DNA of 64,000 nucleotides, from assembly GCA_038380435.1 (NCBI GenBank), contig JAWZYU010000034.1, positions 44,392,901-44,456,900 of the forward strand, read 5' to 3'. The stretch's first letter is position 1; every line of letters starts with the position of its first letter. The position numbers and the translations under genes are program-made. The DNA comes from Ryuthela nishihirai. Taxonomy: Eukaryota; Arthropoda; Arachnida; Araneae; Heptathelidae. Under the pieces are notes generated by a model. The model saw only the letters and a program-made list of their open reading frames with translations. It searched no databases and was not told where the DNA came from. This document shows positions 44,455 through 54,500 of this stretch, in pieces.

Positions 44455-45480
44455 ATTTTTCGCTAACAGCCCCATGTTATAGGGCGGTGTGACCCAGACA
44501 AATCTCTCTGTAGCTTTTTGCATCCGTTGGGATGACGATTTCGGAGCAAACTGTTCACAGAAGGCTTCACCAAAGAGAACTCTATGCCAGACGATTGACG
44601 GTTTGCATTGTCCTCAATATCTCTTACGAGAGAACTTGACTAACATAATGCAGACGACACGGTGACTGGATCCCAGACCAATGGGCACAAGTACCCTTCA
44701 CTGACGAATTACGATTCAGTCTTCAGTCTGATTCTCGTCATGTTTTGAACTGCAGAAGGCGCTAAGAATTTGTTTAACATTCCAATATTAGAGACCGACA
44801 CTAATGCGTAGGTTGTGGTGGTTCGACGGTCTGGGGCATTATTATTACAAGTGGACGCACATAGCGCCACATCTTTGCAGGAAGCACTCTAACTGGTTCA
44901 TGGTGTAGGAACGAATATATATATTATATTAGTATAGGAACGCTATCCTTCAACTCTATGTGATTTTTTCAGGAGCACCGTTGTCTTCCACTTTATATAA
45001 TGGACGATAATGCCCACCTCTTAGATAGGTGCTGTAGTCAATGAATTCCTCAAAAGTAAGGATATTCAACGCGTGGAGTGGCCAGTCTATTCTACAGACC
45101 AGACTCATATGGAGTATGTGTGAGATACACCGGAAAGATGCATTGTAGGTCATCAACATTCTCCAAGAACCCACCACCAGCTTCGATCTGCTGTCCGGGA
45201 AGAGTAGGATTTATTCCCATCAGACCACATGACCAGTCTAATAAACTGTGTGACAGGTCCTTGTGATGCTTGTGTGTAGCAGTTCAGGGTCATCACACTG
45301 CACAATAGCCTCTCTGTTCTGCTTAAACAAGTCCCTCAGCTATTGACACTGCTGCAATCATTTGCATAATCCATGGAAATCGTGTGATTGTTTACTCTAT
45401 GCCTCACTGTCATATAACAATACATTGTCATTCCAAATCTCATAGCATTTTATTGCATTTTTGATGTATTCCATAATTTG
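44455..45480 (+). pseudogene. Eroded Tc1-like transposase, central and C-terminal parts
   Basis: Plus-strand blocks in changing frames: WIPDQWAQV then PFTDELRFSLQSDSRHVLN (first DDE region, 44670-44755); GCGGSTVWGIII and HIFAGSTLTGSW (44815-44900); MDDNAHLLDRC (second D, 45000-45030). The order matches Tc1 transposases. Many stops and frameshifts and a small AT insertion near 44920. Confidence 0.75.
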
Positions 45481-45659
45481 TCTATTATGCTTAACTTTTA
45501 GACACCAGTATGGATAAAGCAGCACCATCTGCGTTAATTCATTTTTACAACAAATGTATGACACGTTTCAAAGAACAATGCCCCGCTGCCCCAAATCCTA
45601 AAGTTTGCATACTTGGTTTCCGACAATAATACGGTAGTGATAGTTCAGTAGTAAAGAAA

Positions 45660-46330
45660 ACACAGAATATGTCCTGTAGACATGACTCTCATGAAATAAT
45701 AAGCTTAAAAATTTTCATTTTGCCGTGAGTGGGATTCGAACCCACGTCTCCTGGAAACATGCCAGCTATGCTAACCACTACCCCATCATCGGTGGGGGCG
45801 GGGGTGACTCAGTCGGTAGCGCGCCAGGCTTGTAATCTGCAGTTCCCAGGTTCGAGTCCCAGCTGGGTCAGCGTTGAGATTTATCTCCGCAAAATTCCCC
45901 GCCCTGCCCACGGTCAGTAGGGGACACCGATGGGCTTGGAAAGGCCGCCGTCCGTCGGATGGGACGTTAAGCCGTGGCCCCGTGTGCGGGAGAGCCATAC
46001 CCTGTGCACGTTAAAGAACACGCTGGATGGCCATGACGGAGGGCTACCATCTGTCTCCCAACAGTTGTTCCAGTGGGTACCCTCCCCCAACCTTCTCTGA
46101 GCCTTCGGGGTCCATGTGACCTGGCCATTTAGCCCATGGTGTGCAAAAAAGTGCCGCTCAGAGGTAAAACAACAACAACAACAACCCCATCATCGGCTAA
46201 CGTTTTTTCTTCAACTGGTTGACTTATAAACTTTCTGGATTTTTTTTATTTGATTCACACAGTGGCGCCATCTATCCGGGAAGTGGACAATTGTGTTGTC
46301 ACACAGACATGGAATTTAATATTTGTCACT
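45660..46330 (-). mobile_element. SINE-C copy, split by a SINE-A
   Basis: Left part: GCCGTGAGTGGGATTCGAAC, then CCACGTCTCCTGGAAACATG (minus-strand tRNA-like head with B box). Right part from 46185: CGGCTAACGTTTTTTCTTCA, then CACAGTGGCGCCATCTATCC. Together they equal the copy at 2.28 kb. Confidence 0.82.
45793..46184 (+). mobile_element. SINE-A, full length, inside SINE-C
   Basis: Perfect 12-bp duplication CCCCATCATCGG (45781-45792 and 46185-46196). The 3' tail is (AAC)n: GTAAAACAACAACAACAACA. Sequence is very close to the consensus, so this is among the youngest copies. Confidence 0.95.
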
Positions 46331-46663
46331 GACGATCCTGGCGTTAAATCAATAATTCTGTAGTAAAGTCCCACTCAAGACAAAACCAATATTTTTCAGC
46401 TTATTATTCGGTAGAAATAGACTGGCTGAATCCGAGTCCCGACTTTAACATCACTAGAGGCACGTGGGAAATCTCCCTTGGAAGCAATCGTCACTGACTG
46501 CATTGGAAGGAGTCTTCTAGGCAGCATGGCATTCTCCCCTCTGATATATTAAAAATCTGCTTACGTGTTATATAGACTGCAAAGGGGGTTCTAGATCATA
46601 TTAATGAAAGGTGTGGAGTAATCGGTCACAATCTCTCATCGTATCCGATAATTTTGAAATAGG

Positions 46664-47415
46664 AGCGGTAGTTGTTTCAATCAATAGCATGCCAGGCTCC
46701 TAATATGCAGTTCCCAGGTTCGAGTCCCACCTGGATCAGCAATGAGATTTATCTCCGCTAAGCCTCTACCCTATCTTCATTCAGGAAGGGAACACCAGTT
46801 GGCTTGTAAAGGCTGCAGTTCGTAGGAGGGACGTTGGTTTGCTTTACCTCTGAGCGGCGCTTTTCGCACACAATGGGCTAAATAGCCAGGTCACAAGGAC
46901 CCGAATGTTCAGAGAAAGTTGGGGAGGAGACCCAATGGAACGAGAGACAGATAGCGTAGCCTCCTGTCAAGGCCGTTCAGTGTGATCTTTAACGTGCACA
47001 AGGTATGGCTCTCGGTTTAACGTCCCATCCAACGAAGGCGGCTTTTTCCAAGCTCATTGGTGTCCCCTACTGACTGTGGGCAGGATGGGGGAGTTTTACG
47101 GAGCTAACTCCCAACACTGGTCCAGCTGGGACTCGAACCTGGGAACTGCAGATTACGAGCGTGGCACGTGGAATGGGATGTAAATCTATCTTTGTGTATA
47201 GGAGAGCCCTACCCTAGGTGGCCATTGAAGAACATGCTGGATGGCCTTGAAGAGAGGATACTATCTCTTAACAGATGTAGAGTAGGTCCCCTTCCCAAAC
47301 ATTATCTGGGATTCTCTGGGATCAACATTCTCTGGGTCAGACCTTGAGAACTTTGTGATCTGTCATTTAGCCCATTGTGTGCAAAAAAGTGCCGCTCAGA
47401 GGTAAAACAACCCAA
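46664..47415. mobile_element. SINE-A inserted in SINE-A (three segments)
   Basis: Segment 1 (46664-46833, +): decayed head GGTAGTTGTTTCAATCAATA, B box GGTTCGAGTCCC, up to GTAGGAGGGACGT. Segment 2 (46834-47168, -): tail at the left, reaching back to GATTACGAGCGTGGCACG, head incomplete. Segment 3 (47169-47415, +): resumes at GGAATGGGATGTAAATC and runs to the tail GGTAAAACAACCCAACCC. Segments 1 and 3 are the older host copy. Confidence 0.78.
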
Positions 47416-48000
47416 CCCTAATGCTTCACCCATGTGAGCCCCAATTATTAGTTTCACTAATCGATGCTGTAATAACACAAAAAATAACGAAAAAGTAACA
47501 ATGCGTTGCTTTTTTAAGAAATACTTAATCTTCCTAATGTGTTTTAATTTCCAATTATGCAAACATTTCATTCCCCGTTTTTAGTGATAAAATAAATTAA
47601 GCTTTTGTGAAGTGAATATATGTTTATAAAGCAGCTACTTGTGTGATTTAAATCTTAAAGACGTTTTTTAATGGATATATCGATACGAACTAGGTGAACC
47701 AGAGCTTCAATGTCCAGCCTGACAATCTCAGTTTGAAGTTGGTGCCACTCCAGCAGCATACAAATTCCGTCCTTTTTATCACCGGGATCCCAGTTCCATC
47801 GATTCCACCAATACTTCTTCAAGGGTAGGTAGATTAAAGATTTTTAAAAAATCCATTTTATTTGCTCACATAAAATAAGAGGAAAAGTGTAGTGATCAGA
47901 AGGCTGGGCTACTTTCAGGAGGTAAACATGGCTCCTTCCCTTCTCCTCCAGAACCGTCCCTACCTCCTAATTCTATAATCGACTCTGCCTTCCCATTCTA
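47416..48000. other. Intron, no exon seen
   Basis: AT-rich sequence without recognised repeats. Confidence 0.4.
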
Positions 48001-48370
48001 GAACCCGGCCCGGCCTCCTCATTCTAAAACCAACCCTACCTCCACATTAGAGAATTTTTCGAGCCTCCTCATTCTAAAACCAACTTTACCTCCACACTGG
48101 AGAATTTTTCGAGCCTCCTCATTCTAGAATCAGCCCTACAACCCCATTCCAGAATTTTTCCAGCCATCTCATTCTAGAACTGACCATATCACCTCATCTA
48201 GAACTGGCCTTATCTCCTCATCTAGAACTGGCCTTATCTCCTCATCTAGAACTGGCCTTATCTCCTCACTCCAGCAAACTGGACCTATCTCCTCATTCTA
48301 GATAAATGGAGCTATATCTTCATTCTTGATAAATGGACATATCTTCTCATTCTAGAAAACTGGACATAGA
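48000..48370 (+). repeat. Degenerate tandem repeat around CTCATTCTAGAAC
   Basis: Core CCTCATTCTA(G/A)AAC recurs every 25-60 bp. ATCTAGAACTGGCCTTATCT, continuing CCTC, is repeated three times in perfect 25-bp steps at 48196-48265. No coding meaning. Confidence 0.75.
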
Positions 48371-49049
48371 AAAAAACCTCTAGAAAAACGGTCTAGTAAA
48401 CTTGGTGCTTAAAATGCATCTTTACAGAGATACAGCTCTGTCAAACTACCCTTCCTGTGAAGAGGGCTTTCCACACTGGCAAGCCCAACGACATGACTCT
48501 CATTCAAATCTCGCAGCTGGGCCCGATAGGATTTCAGATGTAAATGTCACTTGAAACATACTCCTGTGATACAGCAATCAGTCAACACATTGGTCTGTGC
48601 ATAACAAATTTGCATAGGGCGACTGGTTCTTCGCAGATGAGCCCACAACCCCCATGTTCCCGCAAAACAAACTGATGACAGAGGAGACAACTTTCGGCGA
48701 GAATGGAACTTGGAGAATTGAACTCTTGAATAACTGGAAAAGTATACGAATTGTTGGAAAGGTGAAAAAAATTAATTTTAGTACCAATAATGAAAAATAC
48801 TGCTCAAACTTCGATGCTTGGCAGTAGAAAACTTTTTGCTTTATCACCATGGCTTTCTTGTTTAGAGTATCATTGAATTTTCGAATAGGTTTCTTTTAAC
48901 ATTATCTCAAGTAGTTTTTTTACTCATGTCAGGCATCGATAATACAATAATGTTTGTTGATGCTTTTTCACATCTCATTAAATAGGAGACTTTATCCGCC
49001 ATTTGCGTCAACATTTTTTTAACCATTTTTTTTATCGCGTTGTTAATTT
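48371..49049. other. Intron, no exon seen
   Basis: No recognised repeat or conserved frame. Confidence 0.4.
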
Positions 49050-49255
49050 CCCGTGGCCGAGTGGTTAGCACCCTTAGCTACTGATCTAAGGGACCTGGGT
49101 TCGAGCCCCGGATTAGGCATGGATGTATGTGTCGTTTTTCTGCTGAGGTCCTGCCATCTTCTCAGCTCTCCTACTGTGGCATATAAACTGACAGGCTCCT
49201 GTCAGACCTCTGTGGCAAGCAGCTGCTTGAGGGGGTATTTATTTATTTTTTTATT
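49050..49255 (+). mobile_element. SINE-B, full length
   Basis: Head CCGTGGCCGAGTGGTTAGCA, B box GGTTCGAGCCCCG, tail GCAAGCAGCTGCTTGAGGGG and TATTTATTTA. Nearly identical to the copy at 9838. Confidence 0.9.
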
Positions 49256-49374
49256 ATAAATAGAGATTTTTTAAATGCGGATATCTTCGAATAAAACCGT
49301 TGATATCCGCGTAGGGCTCTATCTATAACTTCTAAAATATGCATTTAATGGAAAAAATGTGACTGAAGATAAAT

Positions 49375-49610
49375 TAAAGATCGAAATCAAATCTATTTAA
49401 ATCTCGATTTTCAACAATATTCGTTAAGTATTTAAAGAGTTATGGAAGCTGGAATATTTCACAACAGTGATGCATCATAAAAATTTACGTCAGAAATTAA
49501 TCACAACTTAATAACTATTGTTTCGAACCGTTTAATAAATTATTCAATTTAGAAGTTTGCTTAACGATTGTTTCCATTTCAATATGAATGACTCTTTATG
49601 AAACAAGACA
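49375..49610. repeat. Decayed half of the 29.8-kb inverted-repeat element
   Basis: ATCTCGATTTTCAACAATAT, then TCGTTAAGTATTTAAAGAGT and TATGGAAGCTGGAATATTTC, align with 29880-29945 in the same order. The other arm is absent. Confidence 0.65.
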
Positions 49611-49689
49611 ATTTATTATTAGCGAGACCTGATCGAAGTCACCTGAATTCGAGCTCCTTAAAATATTTCTTTTATATTGTCTTTTTGCT

Positions 49690-49735
49690 GATGGCAAGCA
49701 GCTGCTTGAGGGATCATTTATTATTTTATTTATAT
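49690..49735 (+). mobile_element. SINE-B tail scrap
   Basis: ATGGCAAGCAGCTGCTTGAG followed by TTATTTTATTTATATG. Only the last 40 bp of SINE-B survive. Confidence 0.6.
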
Positions 49736-49960
49736 GAGTGAATATTTTTTTTTTCCTTTTTCGTATTTTAGTACGATGAGGATATGCGTATTGATTTTCA
49801 GACGTTTCCGATCAAGGAAAGAAATTGTTTAAGTACTAAATAGGATTTAAGTGCTGAAGTATGTTTTGAAAATTCTTATCAGTTTTCACTAACTTGAAGT
49901 CGAGAATAAATACATAGCTTACATAGTAGTAGCCAAAAGCTGCTACTATGTTATTTTCCA

Positions 49961-50200
49961 GCCAAACCGTAAATATAGCTGGAAACACCGGTTTTCGTCC
50001 GATCACCGAAGTTAAGCAGCTTTGGGCGCGGTCAGTACCTGGGAGAGTAAACACCGCGTGCAGTTGGCAAAAAATCTGCTGAGGACCCGCCATCCTCACA
50101 GTTCCCTCTAACTATGGCGTATTAAACTGACAGGTTCCTTCCTGTCAGACCTCTGTGGCAAGCAGCTGCTTGAAGAGGTATTTATTATTTTATTTATTAC
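49961..50200 (+). mobile_element. 5S rRNA-headed SINE with a SINE-B tail
   Basis: 49981-50068 reads GGAAACACCGGTTTTCGTCC, GATCACCGAAGTTAAGCAGC, GCGCGGTCAGTACCTGGGAG and CACCGCGTGCAGTTGGC. In order, these are recognisable parts of a 5S rRNA, including the internal promoter segments (AGTTAAGC and GGTCAGTAC). About 15 bp expected between TACCTGG and the ACACCG part are deleted. From 50069 the SINE-B body follows: TGCTGAGGACCCGCCATC, GCGTATTAAACTGACAGG, GCAAGCAGCTGCTTGAAGAG. So a 5S head is joined to the tail of the tRNA-headed family (the SINE3 type of design). It is not a functional 5S gene. Confidence 0.85.
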
Positions 50201-50274
50201 ATAGTGGTGTACATTGTAAATCTGTTACTACTTATAGAATAAGTTGTACATTGTAATCTGTGTACTATTTTCAG

Positions 50275-50342
50275 GATAAACGTAGCGCCTCAGAATGTAG
50301 TGAAAAATCACCAGGTCCAGAAAATGATTTTCCAGCCAAACC
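50275..50342 (+). CDS. Possible mini-exon of the MYND gene (phase unresolved)
   Basis: A strong acceptor (ACTATTTTCAG) and a strong donor (AACC/GTAAGT) enclose 68 bp. In the phase left by the K/E-rich exon it reads DKRSASECSEKSPGPENDF, similar in composition to the rest of the protein. However, 68 bp leaves two bases, while the giant exon at 51501 needs one, so this splice path would hit a stop soon after 51501. Read from an inner AG at 50293 it would be 49 bp and restore the frame. The last 20 bp overlap a duplicated sequence (see findings). May be a cassette exon or not an exon. Confidence 0.35.
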
Positions 50343-50659
50343 GTAAGTGTTATGTTGAAATCTGAAATATTTTATTTCATCAATGCTAATTTTTAAAGAT
50401 TAAACAAAATGGATAAATCTGATAAATTAATTTTTATTTCCATTAAAAAAACTTTCTATAGACATTCTAAATTGTGTTCGTGTTTATATATCACTATATT
50501 TGTAAAACTTAAAAGTACCTAACAATCGTTTCAAAGAATTCTATGAATATATTTCGATGTTGGATTCCAAGTTAGCTCTCGTTTTAGATGGATTTAATTA
50601 ACGTATTTTTGGAATAACGCTGTCATTGTATTTCCACCTTTTCAATTTACGTGGACTTT

Positions 50660-50975
50660 TTTTGGACCGAGCACTTTTTTTGAGCACAGCGGTGTAATTA
50701 ACAACGTCCTTAAGGACCGCAAGGGTTCAGAGAAGGTAGTGGGAAAGTAACCCATTGGACAGCTGTTAGGAGTCAGATGACAGTCCCTCGCTAAGGCCAT
50801 CCAGCATGTTCTTTAACATGTGCAGGTATGGCTCTTCTACAGACGGGGCCAAGTCCATCGGCATCGCCATGGAGGTAGGACCTACCTCCATGGTGTCACC
50901 TTTCTGGACGAGAGCAGGACAGAGTTTAACAGAGATAAATGTGTATGCAAGCACAATTGGGACTCGAATCCGAGT
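50660..50975 (-). mobile_element. SINE-A, old copy
   Basis: CGAGCACTTTTTTTGAGCAC, then GGTTCAGAGAAGG, CTTTAACATGTGCAGGTATG and, at the head end, GGGACTCGAATCCGAG. Strongly diverged and missing the A-box part. Confidence 0.7.
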
Positions 50976-51345
50976 TCGGTTATTTTACCTCTGAGCGGCA
51001 CTTTTTTGTACATAATGGGCTAAATGGCCAGGTCACAAGGGCCCGCGAAAGAGTTCACAGAAGGTTGGGAGGGAAGAGAACAGACTGCACAGCTGTTGGG
51101 AAACAGATGATAGCCTCTCCTCTAGACCATCCAGAATATTCTTTAATGTGCACATGGTAAGGCTCTCTCGAACACAGAGGCACGGCTTAACGTCCCATAT
51201 GACGGACGGCGGCCTTTCCAAACCCATCGGTGTCCCCTAATGACCGAGGGCAAAACGGGGAGTTTTGCATAGATATATCTCTACGTAATGGGACTCGAAC
51301 CTGGGAACTCCAGATTACGAGCCTGGCTTGCTGACTACTGAGCAT
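50976..51345 (-). mobile_element. SINE-A, second old copy in tandem
   Basis: Starts GGTTATTTTACCTCTGAGCG and ends at the anticodon region (GATTACGAGCCTGGCTTGCT). Inserted exactly at the head of the previous copy. Confidence 0.8.
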
Positions 51346-51500
51346 ATCACCTTCTCAAGGCAGAGATTGATTTCTAGTACATAATATACCTAGTGAATAT
51401 AAGCCTATATATATGCCGTGTATAAGACAAAAAAATTAAAAATAATTTTATTAAACACATGTTGTAAACAGTTGGAATAATGAAATAATTTTCATTCTAG

Positions 51501-54500
51501 ATGCAACAGATGTCATTGCCTACCACCAACAACTAGCAAAGCATCAATTATGGCTTACGGTCGTACCTGAAAAGCATAACCTTGTGCCTCAACAGACCTT
51601 ATGCATAACTAGCAGAGAGGTCATTAGACCATCAAGGCCTTTAAAACCATTGCCAATTCCTTTACAAAGAAAGTCTTCATGTATAAGAACTTTGGCCAAC
51701 TCCGATACCAAGAGAAATTCAATCCCTGCAACTTTGCCGCTGACAGAATTCAAATCTCCTTGTTCTATTGCCAATAATAATTCGTGTCATAGACCTCGTT
51801 CGTGGCCAGATCCAAGCTACGAGAAGCAGCGACTCCCACCCGCCAACGTCCTTCAATGTCCTTTAATGAAAACAGGAGTTCAAAATCCACAAAGCAAACA
51901 ACAGAATACTCGTGGGAGAAAATCAGTGAGAGCCTTTCATAAGTCGCGAGATCTGAATAACTTTATGTTTTTCCGAACGATCAAATATCCACGAGAGGCC
52001 GATTGGTGCTCAGAGAGCGAAAACGATACCCTTCGTCAAGGAGATATAAAATCCATTCTAAAAAAATCTAGACGAAGACATCCACTCCACCCAGAAGAAA
52101 GCATTTTAATTGCTCTCACTTGTTCACGACCATTTTATTGTGATAGCTCTTGCCAAGAAGAAATTTTCTCTCGGCATGGTGTGATTAGCAGATCTGATTC
52201 CTTTACTTTTGTAAATCTGAAGAGTTTTCTTGAGAAACAAGAACAACAAAAGATCAAAGATTCTGTTGCGTGTGTTGGTTTTACCGCTGAATCCGAAATC
52301 TCAAATTGCGATCCATTGGAAACCATCGTACTGAAGAGAAGGCATCCTGGTGACTTGAATTCGTTAGATCCCGGATATAATTTAGGTTGGAAGAAAAAGT
52401 GCACGAATTTGAATGATGGAAAGATAACTGATCTCCTAGTACCTGTCTCAGAACACAACGTGAGACCGCATGAAGAGAAATGTGGACAAGTTGTCTTGCA
52501 AAACTACGATTTAATGAAAGAAAATGTGAAAGGGAATTTGGTGCAGCAACTGGATGGCCAGAAAAGTGACAAGGCTCAGTCAGATGATTTGAGGAATGAC
52601 GCTAAAATGAATCTAAGTGACAATCGGCAGCTGAAATTGAATGATAATCAGCAGAAGAAATCAGACAACACAGTTGTAAATGACGAATTAAAACAACCGA
52701 TAGGTGGAGATGCTGAAAAACTACAGTTTTCGAATTTGGAGGGAGATAAAATTGGCTTTGAAGTTTGTCGAGAGACATTTAATTCAACAGCTTCGAATGA
52801 AGTTACTTCAGAAGAGGAGGAAAAAAGTGATCGAAATAATGATAGTCAAAGAAGAGTCGAGGATGTCATTCAATCACATTTTTCAGTTCCACTAGAGAGC
52901 AACCGAAAAGTCGAGAATTTTATCCCCCATCTTGTTAAAGAAGAAGCAAAAAGGGAAGATGAAGAACGCAGAGGAACTGAGGAAGAACAAAAGGCGGAAT
53001 CTAGTAACAGTCCACAGCAGCAGAAGTTAAAACTAAAAGACAATAACATGCAGAGTGAAAATTTCAACTGCACTGCTAACGATAGTGATGCTTTAGTCGA
53101 AAGCGTCACAGATGGAGGTGAATTCTGCAAAACGAGATTTACTGAAGGATTTGGAGAGACTTCAGTGTACGAGATAGCCAAAGAAGAGATCAGAACGAAA
53201 GAGAACTTGCAAAAGGAAAGTCAGAAACGTATCGAAGCTATCAGAAACGATTTTCATTTAGAATACGTAAATCTCGAAGCAGTTAATGGAAATCAATCTG
53301 TAGATGATCCAGATACATTGGAAGCGTTGGCTGTTATTTCAAATATCTGTTGTCAGATAGAAAAGGGTATCTCGATGGCGTCTGAAAAAACGCCTCATGA
53401 GACTAATGAGGAAAGTAATTCGGCACTAGTGATTGACATTGATAGGGAATTAACCAATGGAAACAAGATGAGACAGTTAAGTGAAAGCTGTTCAGTTTCT
53501 AATGAAATTAATACCGCTTCTTATGAACATGTATGGAGAGCTGAAAAACCTGACATCAATGTGGATATTGAGTTGAATTCTCAAGGGGAAAGTAATCTTG
53601 AAGATAACAATAAAAACATTCAATCAAAATCTTTTTCTTCTTTCACTGAAGAATCAGGAGAGAACCAGATGTCACAACTCGAGAAAACAAGTCCGGGAGG
53701 TCTTATTGAATTAGACGTAGAAAAAAAATCGTTATGTGAAAATGATCCTAAAAGCTGTAAAACAAAGATGAATGCTTATCCTGATTCTGAACATATTAGA
53801 CTAATCTGTGATGCCATCTTAGATGTTTCGGAACTGGAAATCAAACATGAATCTCAGGAATCGTTAAACTGTCAGAAATCACTAAAGGAAATTCTCTCTG
53901 GCACTACTTCGGTTGACAAAAACAATTTTGAAGTAGTAACTTTGGATATATTGCAAAATTCTGCAATGGAAGGTACCGAGAAAAAGAATACGAATCAGAT
54001 TCAGGAATCGAGGAAAGAAAAAGACAAAGAGAGTTCAAATGAAATGGAGCTTCCGATTCGTGAAGATGTTACAAGGGGAATACAGGAAAGTGATCGATTA
54101 AAATGCCATGTAAATGAGCAGAGAAGTGAGCACTCACCCAGTGCAGATTTTGAATCTTTTTCACTAATATTAGGCGAAGCAAAATCATATCAGCAACTGA
54201 TGCCACAAAAGCTTAATGAGAATAAAGAAGTATCCTGTGTAGATTTGCAAAGATCTGTGGAGCAAGCCACCCAGGAAGATGAAGTGACCGTAATTGGCAG
54301 CTTACATCAAAACAAGAAATTAGTGGATACAACTAGCGATACAGATCATGCTAACTCCGATCTCAAGCCGTGTAAAGAAGCGATAAAAAACGTGCAAACA
54401 GATATTGTGAGTTTCCCGAAGGAGGTTAACAGCAATTTGGAGAAAGATCTCTTTATTATGAATGGGGATTTTTTTATTGAAAACGAAATAAAACGCAATT

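Noticed and set aside
49981..50068. 5S rRNA gene
   Set aside because: About 15 bp are deleted in the 3' half, the 5' end is not recognisable, and it is fused to a SINE tail.
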